Shown here: positions 1 to 6,956 of the stretch, piece after piece
Layout: each line of letters begins with the position of its first letter
Numbering within the stretch: position 1 is the stretch's first letter
From: an uncultured Blautia sp.
GTDB lineage: Bacteria; Bacillota; Clostridia; Lachnospirales; Lachnospiraceae
Assembly (NCBI GenBank): GCA_934373235.1
Contig: CAKROW010000054.1
Location: 1 to 18,476 of the forward strand
DNA length: 18,476 bases
Direction: 5' to 3'
Program-made: the position numbers and the translations under genes
The notes under the pieces: model-generated
The model's input: only the letters and a program-made list of their open reading frames with translations
What the model was told of the DNA's origin: nothing
Databases searched by the model: none

Positions 1-50
1 GTAATTGTGCGGGAATTGCTATTTCCTGCTCTTAACGCTGTGTTCTTCAT
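1..50 (-). CDS. Start of an unidentified gene (5' end only)
   Basis: An ATG at 50-48 opens a reading frame that runs off the left edge after 16 codons, reading MKNTALRAGNSNSRTI. The start is supported by a near-perfect AGGAGG nine bases upstream (plus-strand CCTCCT-like bases at about 60-65). The fragment is too short to assign a family. It is not the start of pyrH, which often follows rpsB-tsf in Firmicutes. A long spacer of about 300 bases with operator-like repeats separates it from tsf, so it is probably its own transcription unit. The start is fairly secure; the function is unknown. Confidence 0.6.
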   Translation of the reverse strand, partial: MKNTALRAGNSNSRTI

Positions 51-114
51 AAACCAAAACCTCCTAATTATAAAATGTTTGATTGAAAGTGATGATTTTA
101 AGAACTCTGATGAT

Positions 115-181
115 TTGAGTAAACTTCGCTGAAGATTGTGAATACTCATTTTACTCAATCTATGACTTGAGTAATACTCAA
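115..181. repeat. Cluster of TTGAGTA / TACTCAA elements (candidate operators)
   Basis: A perfect palindrome TTGAGTA-A-TACTCAA lies at 167-181. A second inverted pair, TTGAGTAAA at 115-123 and TTTACTCAA at 150-158, has nine-base arms, and one further half site TACTCA is at 143-148. Five related half sites in 67 bases, 65 to 130 bases upstream of a start codon, look like cooperative binding sites for a dimeric regulator. No regulator is identified from sequence. The pattern is seen directly; the operator role is inference. Confidence 0.5.
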
Positions 182-249
182 TTTGAAGTGATTTTAGACG
201 GTTTTTAACGGTTCCTGGCGATACTTTCGCCATTTCCTTTTTTCCATAG

Positions 250-312
250 AAAAAGGCTCCGAAAACCTCATAATCACTAGAAAATAAAGTGTTTATGAGG
301 CTTTCAGAGCCT
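250..312 (-). terminator. Rho-independent terminator of rpsB-tsf
   Basis: On the minus strand, downstream of the tsf stop, arms of about 25 bases pair almost throughout: AGGCTC with GAGCCT, GAAA with TTTC, CCTCATAA with TTATGAGG and CACT with AGTG. A short AT-rich loop separates the arms, and a T-run follows the 3' arm at 254-250. It is longer than a usual intrinsic terminator and should end the operon firmly. Confidence 0.9.
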
Positions 313-349
313 CTATAAATTCTGGTTCAGTTTACAATCGAAACTTCGC

Positions 350-1288
350 TTAAGCGTTCATCTGTTTTGCAACTTCCTCAGCAAAGTTCTCTTCTTTCTT
401 CTCAAGACCATCACCAGTCTCGTAGCGAACGAAGCCTTTGATCTGAATCTTAGCGCCATTCTCTTTTGCTACCTGCTCTACGTATTTGGCAACGGACTGT
501 TTTCCGTCCTCTGCTTTTACGTATGTCTGGTCAAGAAGGCAGATCTCTTTAAGCTCTTTCTTAATACGTCCTGTGATCATTCCCTCGATAACCTTAGCCG
601 GTTTCTGGGACTCCTTCGGATCGTTCTGGATCTGAGCCATAAGGATCTCTTTCTCATGCTCGATGTAATCAGCGCTTACTTCCTTGTCGCTTGTGTACTG
701 CGGTTTCAGAGCTGCGATCTGCATAGCTACGTTCTTAGCCATCTCTTTAACAGCATCGTTAACAACATCTGTCTCAACGTCTACAAGAACACCGATCTTT
801 CCACCCATATGTGTGTAGGAAGCGATGAATCCGTTCTGCTCCTCAACCTGAGCAAATCTACGAATGTTCATGTTCTCGCCGATTACTGCGATCTGAGCTG
901 CAAGAGCCTCTTTTACAGTCTTAGTTGTATCAAGTGCCCATGCCTCAGCAAGGAAAGCATCGATATCAGTTGCTGTTGTGTTAAGTGCCTGTGCTGCAAC
1001 ATCTGCAACATAGCCCTGGAACTTCTCATTCTTTGCAACGAAGTCTGTCTCAGCATTAACCTCAACAACGACTGCTTTCTTTCCATCCTCTGTTACCAGA
1101 GTTTTGCAAAGACCCTCTGCTGCGATACGGCTTGCTTTCTTCTGTGCTGTAGCAAGACCTTTCTCACGCAGAAACTCAACTGCTTTATCCATATCACCAT
1201 CTGTAGATGTAAGAGCTTTCTTACAATCCATCATTCCGGCGCCGGTCATCTCTCTTAACTCTTTTACCTGTGCTGCTGTAATAGCCAT
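350..1288 (-). CDS. tsf: Elongation factor Ts
   Basis: This is translation elongation factor Ts, the cytoplasmic guanine-nucleotide exchange factor that releases GDP from EF-Tu. The 312-residue protein begins with the conserved UBA-like domain (MAITAAQVKELREMTGAGMM, then DCKKAL). It carries the EF-Tu-contacting motif TDFVAKNEKF near residue 82, followed by the long dimerisation/core region rich in Ala, Lys and Glu. The length is normal for clostridia. An AGGAGG site lies about nine bases before the ATG. The gene lies 36 bases downstream of rpsB, the usual order, and is closed by a strong terminator, so pyrH and frr are not co-transcribed right behind it. Identification is secure. Confidence 0.98.
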   Translation of the reverse strand: MAITAAQVKELREMTGAGMMDCKKALTSTDGDMDKAVEFLREKGLATAQKKASRIAAEGLCKTLVTEDGKKAVVVEVNAETDFVAKNEKFQGYVADVAAQALNTTATDIDAFLAEAWALDTTKTVKEALAAQIAVIGENMNIRRFAQVEEQNGFIASYTHMGGKIGVLVDVETDVVNDAVKEMAKNVAMQIAALKPQYTSDKEVSADYIEHEKEILMAQIQNDPKESQKPAKVIEGMITGRIKKELKEICLLDQTYVKAEDGKQSVAKYVEQVAKENGAKIQIKGFVRYETGDGLEKKEENFAEEVAKQMNA

Positions 1289-1324
1289 TGTTCGTTTCCT
1301 CCTGAAATATTCTGTTTATACGAA

Positions 1325-2068
1325 TTATTCCTCTGTAGCTGCAAACTCCTCAGACTCAGCCTCGATCTCGCCATCTGCCTCTGCAGTTCCCTGCTTAGCC
1401 TCGATAACAGCATCAGCCATCTTGGAAACGATGAGTTTTACTGCACGGATAGCATCGTCATTTCCCGGGATCACATAGTCAAGCTCTTCCGGATCACAGT
1501 TAGTATCGCAGATACCGATAAGCGGGATTCCCAGTGTATGAGCCTCCTGTACGCAAATTCTCTCTTTCTTAGGATCTACGATAAAGATAGCATCCGGGAT
1601 TCTCTTCATCTCTTTGATACCGCCAAGGTTCTTCTGAAGTTTAGCAAGCTCTTTACGAAGCTCGATAACCTCTTTCTTAGGAAGTACGTCAAATGTTCCG
1701 TCAGCTTCCATAGCCTCGATCTCTTTCAGTCTTGCGATACGGCTCTGGATTGTCTTGAAGTTTGTAAGCATACCACCAAGCCATCTCTCATTTACATAGA
1801 ACTCTCCACAACGCTCTGCCTCTGTACGAATAGCATCCTGAGCCTGTTTCTTAGTTCCAACAAAAAGAATGTTTCCACCATTAGCTACAATATCAGCTAC
1901 TGCATTGTAAGCATCGTCAACCATACCTACAGACTGCTGAAGGTCGATGATATAGATACCATTTCTCTCTGTGTAGATGTACGGAGCCATTTTAGGGTTC
2001 CATCTTCTTGTCTGATGTCCGAAATGAACACCTGCCTCTAAAAGCTGCTTCATTGAAATAACGCTCAT
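1325..2068 (-). CDS. rpsB: 30S ribosomal protein S2
   Basis: Small-subunit ribosomal protein S2, which binds late in 30S assembly between head and body. The first residues, MSVISMKQLLEAGVHFGHQT, and the following RRWNPKMAPYIY are the classic S2 N-terminus. IPDAIFIVDPKKE and GIPLIGICDTNCDPEELDY are further S2 signatures. The C-terminus is a Glu/Ala-rich acidic tail, as in many Firmicutes. A longer frame with an upstream ATG at 2104 exists, but the ATG at 2068 was chosen: it has GGAG at the right distance and matches the family N-terminus, giving 247 residues. It has its own promoter and a structured leader, and it leads the rpsB-tsf operon. Confidence 0.98.
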   Translation of the reverse strand: MSVISMKQLLEAGVHFGHQTRRWNPKMAPYIYTERNGIYIIDLQQSVGMVDDAYNAVADIVANGGNILFVGTKKQAQDAIRTEAERCGEFYVNERWLGGMLTNFKTIQSRIARLKEIEAMEADGTFDVLPKKEVIELRKELAKLQKNLGGIKEMKRIPDAIFIVDPKKERICVQEAHTLGIPLIGICDTNCDPEELDYVIPGNDDAIRAVKLIVSKMADAVIEAKQGTAEADGEIEAESEEFAATEE

Positions 2069-2182
2069 TGTTTTTTCTCCTTTTTTGGTTAAATTCTTCC
2101 GCACAGGTCGTTTTCTCCTGGACCCATCCTCACACCGTAGGGCACCATCCTGTAAGAATCGCCGTGCGTGTATATTTGCAAC
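2069..2182 (-). promoter_or_regulatory. Structured 5' leader of rpsB mRNA
   Basis: The transcript expected from the promoter has an untranslated leader of about 113 bases. Two nested helices can be drawn. The outer helix pairs CGCACGG (plus positions 2162-2168) with CCUGUGCG (2100-2107), with one bulged U. The inner helix pairs UUCUUACA (2151-2158) with UGUGAGGA (2127-2134), eight pairs including two G-U, closing a 16-base G-rich loop. AGGAUGG occurs twice, once in the loop and once just 3' of the inner helix. Such a leader fits autogenous control by S2, which is known in other bacteria. The role here is inference, and the fold was drawn by hand. Confidence 0.55.
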
Positions 2183-2188
2183 TTCTAG

Positions 2189-2218
2189 AGTATAGCATAG
2201 AAAATCCCTTTATGTAAA
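2189..2218 (-). promoter_or_regulatory. Promoter of rpsB-tsf
   Basis: A -35 element TTTACA (2218-2213) and a -10 element TATACT (2194-2189) are spaced by 18 bases. A TG one base before the -10 makes it an extended -10. The -35 lies in the loop and arm of the hairpin that ends the rsuA transcript, so terminator and promoter overlap. The match to sigma-A consensus is good. Confidence 0.7.
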
Positions 2219-2230
2219 GGGGATTTTTCT
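2199..2230 (-). terminator. Weak terminator after rsuA
   Basis: CCCTTT-ACAT-AAAGGG forms a six-base-pair hairpin (2206-2221) that begins directly after the rsuA stop and is followed on the minus strand by ATTTTCT. The flanking A and T runs can extend the stem over 2199-2230. The T-tract is short in the minus direction and richer in the plus direction, so termination of the ABC-rsuA transcript may be partial and leak into rpsB. Confidence 0.5.
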
Positions 2231-2966
2231 ATTTTTTTGTGGTTTTTAAGGCATTAATCTCTGTTCCTGTCAGAGGTCTGCACTGTCCCGGTGCAAGATC
2301 ATCTTTAAGAGTAAGTACACCCATGGATATTCTTCTGAGATAGACTACTTTTTTCCCCAATGCCTCCATCATTCTCTTTACCTGATGGAATTTACCCTCG
2401 CAGATGGTAAGATGGATTTCTGATTCCCATTTGCCTTCTGTTTCTTTGACAGAAAGGATTTCCAGATTCGCTGGCAACGTCAGATTTTTTTCTCCGATAT
2501 CAATTCCTTTTCTCAATTTAACGATATCATCATCTGTTACTTTTCCGGTTACTCTGGCGTAGTAGGTCTTATCTACATGTTTTCTCGGAGAAAGAAGTTC
2601 ATGTGCCAGAGCACCATCATCGGTGATCAGAAGCAATCCTTCTGTATCTTTATCCAGGCGCCCCACCGGAAACAGTCCCTTTCTTTTATCCGGTATATAT
2701 TCCATTACTGTTTTTTCCCTGGAATCTTCTGTGGCACTGACACAGCCAGCAGGCTTGTGAAGAATATAGTATACAAATTCCGGTGCCACTCTAACTTTCT
2801 CACCGTTAAACATCACAGCATCTTCTTCCGTAACTTTAAACTCGGGGCGGCGTATTACCTCTCCATTTACCTGTACATAGCCTTTTTGAATATATTTTTT
2901 TACTTCGCTTCTTGTTCCCGTCCCTGCATCTGCAAGAAATTTATCCAGTCTGAATATTTTTGCCAT
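2229..2966 (-). CDS. rsuA: RsuA-type 16S rRNA pseudouridine synthase
   Basis: This is a pseudouridine synthase of the RsuA/RluB/E/F family, isomerising a specific uridine in rRNA (U516 of 16S rRNA in the type member). Residues 1-50 form an S4 RNA-binding domain (FRLDKFLADAGTGTRSEVKKY). The catalytic domain carries GRLDKDTEG with the catalytic Asp105, then LLLITDDG and HELLSPRKHVDKTY. These segments, and YYILHKPAGCVSATED, favour RsuA over the large-subunit enzymes. The length of 245 is normal. The ATG directly abuts the TAA of the permease gene, and the site GGGAGG lies inside the permease end, so translation is probably coupled. The family is certain; the exact target is inferred. Confidence 0.9.
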   Translation of the reverse strand: MAKIFRLDKFLADAGTGTRSEVKKYIQKGYVQVNGEVIRRPEFKVTEEDAVMFNGEKVRVAPEFVYYILHKPAGCVSATEDSREKTVMEYIPDKRKGLFPVGRLDKDTEGLLLITDDGALAHELLSPRKHVDKTYYARVTGKVTDDDIVKLRKGIDIGEKNLTLPANLEILSVKETEGKWESEIHLTICEGKFHQVKRMMEALGKKVVYLRRISMGVLTLKDDLAPGQCRPLTGTEINALKTTKK

Positions 2967-5087
2967 TTAATTACCCGCCTCCCATTCTACCACTCCAGCC
3001 TCTTCGGCTGCTTTTTGAACAAAATCAGGGATGCTGTCCGTAAGTTTCATATAAACAGTCTCCTGTGTTGTACTTTTAAGCGTAGCTTCTACAGTCACAT
3101 CTGTTCTCCATGAATTCCAGTCGTCCATAAATTCTGCCGGTCTCATGCACTGCTTCAGTTTTTGAATGTCCTGCGCTTCGCTGTATCTTATAAAAGAACC
3201 TTCATCTTCCCTCTGGGAATCTTTGCTTATATCTGTTATTTCTTCTACTGCTCCCCTGTCCTGTAAATAATGAATATCTATATATTCTATCGGTACTTCG
3301 TCCATGGAAAGAGGATAACCTGTCTCTTTTAAAATTGCAAGTGTTCTTTGGTATGCCGGATAGATCCGTATATTAAACTGAATCGTCTCTCTGTTATCCA
3401 CATCTTTCAATATTTCCTCCTTCATAATAACAGGCACATTTTGAAAATCCAGTTCCAACATGGCGCATGGTAATTCCCGAACCCACTCTCCCTTGATGTC
3501 TTCCATATCTTTTCGCAGTGCTTTCAGAAGCTTTTCCTGTTTCATTTTGTTTTGCCGGAATATATCGACTACAGAGCCATCTGTATACTCACAGCATATA
3601 TTTTTCAGGTATGTACTGTTAATATCCAGTGCTGAACACCTCTCTTTTCTGTATGCCGGATCATTATAACATTCTGTCAGAAGCTTTTTTACCTGATCTT
3701 TTGTAATCCTGTATGTACGATATATGGAACAGCCGGAATTTTTTATGTACTTTACAGAAATGGAACCAGCTTTTTTATTATTATCCTTATCACCTGCGAT
3801 CTCTTTCATTATTTTGTACAGTGCCCTGTCTTTTATGACTGTACTTTTGTCCAGTCTCTCCGCTGAAGTTGGGTAATATCCCTGATCGATCTCATAACCG
3901 GTTTCAGTTCCGGTCACTTTGGGAAGCTCCTCTCCAAAGCTATCCATACTCAGTGAAATTCCCTTCAGACTTTCATAGGCAGGGATCTCTGCATCATACC
4001 CCACCAGATCGAAGTTAAAACTTACTGCGGTTACTGCGATTATTGCCCCGGCAAGAACCAACCGTATCCTGTGGCTGAAAAAATCCCGGATATCCATTCC
4101 ATAAATTACTTCCAGAATTCCATGTGTCAGAAGCGTCCCCAGTATCATCCCAAATATCCACCATGGATATCTTCCTGATTTTTCTGGCATAATATAAAAA
4201 AGCAGACCAATTCCCAAACCAGCTCCAACCGTCACCATAAAATCTACCATTGCCATGATCCACGGATAAACATAAGCTTTTCCTGTATCCTCTGATCTTC
4301 TCTTTACATATGCGATCCAGGACAAACCAACCAAAATCAGTGTACTTATTATGAGTACCAGAACTGCTGTCCTGTTATTTTCTTTCATACAGCTTAGGAT
4401 GATCATTTCCGGTGCTCCATAATATTTTAGGATCTTCAGGACTCCATAATCTCCATTAAACCAGTTTTTGAAAAACACCTCTCCATATCCCTGGATCAGT
4501 ACAGCCAGAAGTGGAAAATAAAAAAGTACTCCTATAAAAGACAGACCACCCATCAGTATATTCCCGGTAATCCCGATCAAAAGTACAACTGTAAAATAAA
4601 CCAAAAAATACATAAACAGATGGAGTATCAGAAGTTCAGCTCCAAACTTTATATATGTTAAACTGAAAAAGCCACGCATAGCACCTACGCAGACTGCCGC
4701 AAATTCCATGATCGCATAAGGAACCACATAGTATAACAGGCCAACCAGTACCCGATGCCAGAACAGATCGCTTCGTTTCACCGGAAGGCTGTGATAAAAG
4801 TCTGTTTTTCTGGAAGAATACAAATACCAGAATCCACTGATTCCATTAAAAAATGCAATCATTACACTGACCCAGGCACCTAAAATCAAAAAGTCTTTTG
4901 TCCATAGTTCCCGATAAAGCTGTTCAATCTGCTCTCCGGTGTACTCCAGATCAAACCATATCCCAAACTTTATCAGAGCAGTAACAGGAAATATCAGAAG
5001 AAATCCTATAAGTCCAAGGGCCGGAATCCATTTCCTCCCTCTGGATGTTGCTTTTATAAATCCACTAGAATAGATTTTTGATCTCAT
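2967..5087 (-). CDS. ABC transporter permease, DUF6449/YtrC-like
   Basis: A 706-residue membrane protein and probable partner of the ATPase upstream. Residues 1-360 hold about nine hydrophobic segments (near 20-42, 65-90, 113-137, 148-180, 182-202, 241-261, 276-300, 310-332 and 342-360). The motif SSRKTDFYHSLPVKRSDLFW near 90-110 is typical of this permease group. Residues 360-706 form a large polar extracytoplasmic or terminal domain, agreeing with the DUF6449-type permeases found beside YtrB-like ATPases in Firmicutes. The start overlaps the ATPase end by 23 bases, and the stop abuts rsuA. The substrate is unknown; related Bacillus ytr systems respond to cell-wall antibiotics. Membership is recognised from the overall pattern, not from a search. 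Confidence 0.82.
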   Translation of the reverse strand: MRSKIYSSGFIKATSRGRKWIPALGLIGFLLIFPVTALIKFGIWFDLEYTGEQIEQLYRELWTKDFLILGAWVSVMIAFFNGISGFWYLYSSRKTDFYHSLPVKRSDLFWHRVLVGLLYYVVPYAIMEFAAVCVGAMRGFFSLTYIKFGAELLILHLFMYFLVYFTVVLLIGITGNILMGGLSFIGVLFYFPLLAVLIQGYGEVFFKNWFNGDYGVLKILKYYGAPEMIILSCMKENNRTAVLVLIISTLILVGLSWIAYVKRRSEDTGKAYVYPWIMAMVDFMVTVGAGLGIGLLFYIMPEKSGRYPWWIFGMILGTLLTHGILEVIYGMDIRDFFSHRIRLVLAGAIIAVTAVSFNFDLVGYDAEIPAYESLKGISLSMDSFGEELPKVTGTETGYEIDQGYYPTSAERLDKSTVIKDRALYKIMKEIAGDKDNNKKAGSISVKYIKNSGCSIYRTYRITKDQVKKLLTECYNDPAYRKERCSALDINSTYLKNICCEYTDGSVVDIFRQNKMKQEKLLKALRKDMEDIKGEWVRELPCAMLELDFQNVPVIMKEEILKDVDNRETIQFNIRIYPAYQRTLAILKETGYPLSMDEVPIEYIDIHYLQDRGAVEEITDISKDSQREDEGSFIRYSEAQDIQKLKQCMRPAEFMDDWNSWRTDVTVEATLKSTTQETVYMKLTDSIPDFVQKAAEEAGVVEWEAGN

Positions 5088-5964
5088 AACCGGCCACCTC
5101 CGCTTCGCTGATAAAAATTTCTTCCAGAGTCAGTGGAAGGACTTCGCAGAAAATAGGATTCTTTGCCCTGACTTTCTCAAGAATCTCTGTTCGCGTTCCT
5201 CTGGCAGTAATCAGAAACAACGACCCCTGATGATCTGTCCGCAGAGTATCAAGCTCCTTTTCCAGTTCTTTCTCTTTCTGCCGGTCAGACATGACACACT
5301 GAATCTTCTGAATGTGCAGCTTCATATGTTCCAGTTCTTCCGACAGGAGGATTCCTCCCTGATGGAGAAGTCCTACATGGTCACAGATATCCTCCAGTTC
5401 TCTCAGATCATGAGAAGCCAGAACCGGCGTAAATTCTCTTTTCATAATCTCTCCTGTAAAAAGCTCCTTAACGGCTTTTCGCATTACCGGATCCAGTCCG
5501 TCAAAGGTTTCATCACATAACATATATCTGGTTCCCGCACTTAAGCCCAACAGCACCATAAGCTGTTTTCTCATCCCCTTTGAAAATGTACTGATCTTCC
5601 GGTGTTCATCCATATGAAACTGCTTCATAAGCTTATGATACTTCTGTACCTGAAAGCCAGGATAATAAACTCTGTAAAAGTCCATCATATCTTCAGCCGT
5701 ATAATTCGGAGGGATGTAGGCCTCATCTGGAATATAAAAGAGGAACTCCCTGGCTTTATCATTATCAAACACCTTCTGTCCCTCAACCAGAACTTCCCCC
5801 TTATCCTGCCGGATGATCCCGGCCATGATCCTTAACAGTGTACTTTTTCCTGCGCCATTGGATCCAAGCAGTCCGAACACCTCCCGTTCACCAATATCCA
5901 TAGTCACATGGTTGACTGCACAGAGCTTTCCGAACATTTTGGTACATCCTTTTATCTCGATCAT
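5065..5964 (-). CDS. ABC transporter ATP-binding protein, YtrB-like
   Basis: The nucleotide-binding subunit of an ABC transporter, energising the downstream permease. Walker A is GSNGAGKST at 34-42. The signature is FSKGMRKQ (127-134) instead of LSGGQ, the form seen in YtrB-like ATPases. Walker B is YMLCDE (147-152) followed by TFDGLDP, and the H-loop is ASHDL with His185. The Q-loop region reads YIPDEAYIPPNYTA near 78-90, so the usual Gln appears replaced by Asp or Glu. Residues 200-299 form an extra C-terminal domain. The length of 299 is typical. The start follows an AAGGAGAGG site. It is the first gene of the operon, and no GntR-type regulator gene lies next to it, unlike Bacillus ytrA. 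Confidence 0.92.
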   Translation of the reverse strand: MIEIKGCTKMFGKLCAVNHVTMDIGEREVFGLLGSNGAGKSTLLRIMAGIIRQDKGEVLVEGQKVFDNDKAREFLFYIPDEAYIPPNYTAEDMMDFYRVYYPGFQVQKYHKLMKQFHMDEHRKISTFSKGMRKQLMVLLGLSAGTRYMLCDETFDGLDPVMRKAVKELFTGEIMKREFTPVLASHDLRELEDICDHVGLLHQGGILLSEELEHMKLHIQKIQCVMSDRQKEKELEKELDTLRTDHQGSLFLITARGTRTEILEKVRAKNPIFCEVLPLTLEEIFISEAEVAGYEIKNLF

Positions 5965-6008
5965 CTTGCCTCTCCTTGTGCTATCGTATTTCCTCCGTAA
6001 CTCTCTGA

Positions 6009-6029
6009 CATGATTATAGCATGATTATA
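6009..6029 (-). promoter_or_regulatory. Extended -10 promoter and tandem repeat before the ABC operon
   Basis: Minus-strand TGCTATAAT (TATAAT at 6018-6013, TG at 6021-6020) is a perfect extended -10 about 50 bases upstream of the ATPase start. It is embedded in a tandem repeat: CATGATTATA at 6009-6018 and again at 6020-6029, with an 11-base period, about one helical turn. No good -35 is seen. The repeat could be an operator covering the -10, but it could also simply be two AT-rich -10 boxes. Confidence 0.6.
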
Positions 6030-6077
6030 TTTCTTTGCTGTATTGTGCTTTTTTGACACACAAAATATCCCTGCAGG

Positions 6078-6115
6078 GCAGAAAAACCCCCGGTTCTTTT
6101 TTCCGAAGGTTTCTC
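6078..6115 (-). terminator. Terminator of the kinase operon
   Basis: Downstream of the CPBP gene the minus strand can fold AAACCTTCGG with CCGGGGGTTT (ten pairs, two of them G-U) around an A-rich loop, ending in a T-run. A second small palindrome, CCCTGCAGGG, follows at about 6069-6078. It separates the four-gene kinase operon from the ABC operon. Confidence 0.65.
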
Positions 6116-6122
6116 ATTAGTA

Positions 6123-6956
6123 TCATATGGCTCTGCAGCCTCTTCTTTTACCTTTATGCACAAAATACCGATATCCCGTAATCATTGCCGCCACAGATAT
6201 CCCATAGATCATGGCAATACTTCCCGGTCCGAACTTATCTAACAGACTCCGGGCATACTGTCCGAATACCAGGACCCATATATTGGCTCCTGCATGAAGG
6301 AATATACTTACCCACAGATTTCCTCCCATTTCCAGGAGATACGCAAAAATCATACCCATGATAAACGCATAGAGTCCCTGCGCCCAATTTCCATGATAAA
6401 TACCAAATATCCCGGCTGATATCACTCCTGAAGTAATTATCCCCAAATGATCCCGGAGCCTTAAATAAATAAGCCAGCGAAAAATCATCTCCTCTGCTAT
6501 CGGTGCCACAATCCCCATCCACAGGATCAGAATAAAAAGAGATTTTCCATTTGTCATCCTCTCCATGGATTCACTGTAGGCAGTATAATTAAAATAGCTC
6601 TGCAAAATTCCTACAAAAAGATTTACATATTGGGCAAAACCCGCTCCTGTCAGAAAAAGCAGAAGAATTTCCGGTATCCCACTCTTCTCTCTGTCAATGG
6701 ATATCAGTCCTCCTATGATCCTGTTCCTTCTGTCCTTTCTGTAAAACAGCGCACAGGGAATCATTACCAGAAGTCCTGTTATCCCTGTCAGAGTTACAAT
6801 ATATCTGGAATAAGCCGTTTCAGCATCTGTCACATGTGCCATAAGCCACATCAGAACAACACTGCCTACAATCTGACCTATGCAGAAATGAATCCCAACA
6901 GGATATATAACCCTCCACAACATTTTAAAGATATTCTGCCTGCGCAGAGGGGTCAT
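6123..6956 (-). CDS. CPBP-family intramembrane glutamic endopeptidase
   Basis: A 277-residue polytopic membrane protein of the CPBP/Abi (CAAX-type, Rce1-like) intramembrane protease family. The catalytic motifs are visible: EEMIFR (EExxxR, Glu155-Glu156, Arg160), FGIYH (FxxxH, Phe184 and His188), and HAGAN with His221 and Asn225. Hydrophobic segments flank them across most of the protein. Family members cleave membrane substrates or mature bacteriocins and peptides; the substrate here is unknown. The start ATG shares bases with the TGA of the HAD gene (ATGA), so translation is coupled, and this is the last gene of the operon. The family is certain from the motifs. Confidence 0.92.
   Translation of the reverse strand: MTPLRRQNIFKMLWRVIYPVGIHFCIGQIVGSVVLMWLMAHVTDAETAYSRYIVTLTGITGLLVMIPCALFYRKDRRNRIIGGLISIDREKSGIPEILLLFLTGAGFAQYVNLFVGILQSYFNYTAYSESMERMTNGKSLFILILWMGIVAPIAEEMIFRWLIYLRLRDHLGIITSGVISAGIFGIYHGNWAQGLYAFIMGMIFAYLLEMGGNLWVSIFLHAGANIWVLVFGQYARSLLDKFGPGSIAMIYGISVAAMITGYRYFVHKGKRRGCRAI

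Larger units (their letters stand above)
51..349. other. Intergenic region with operator-like repeats and the tsf terminator
   Basis: No gene is seen here. From the right it holds the long tsf terminator hairpin (250-312), a small perfect hairpin (216-232, six-base-pair stem TGGCGA/TCGCCA), two ACGGTT copies near 198-213, and the cluster of TTGAGTA/TACTCAA elements at 115-181. The rest is AT-rich spacer leading to the ribosome binding site of the gene starting at 50. No convincing -35/-10 pair for that gene was found. Confidence 0.7.

Noticed and set aside
67..72. TATAAT just before the ribosome site of the gene starting at 50, as a -10
   Set aside because: It would start transcription inside the Shine-Dalgarno, and no -35 is found at the right distance; probably chance in AT-rich DNA.
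656..1258. Plus-strand open frame of 200 codons, Cys-rich
   Set aside because: It is the complement of tsf. The many Cys arise from reversed Gln/Ala/Thr codons.
2069..2104. Upstream ATG extending rpsB by 12 residues
   Set aside because: It would absorb the ribosome site of the conserved start, and the added residues are not found in S2 proteins.
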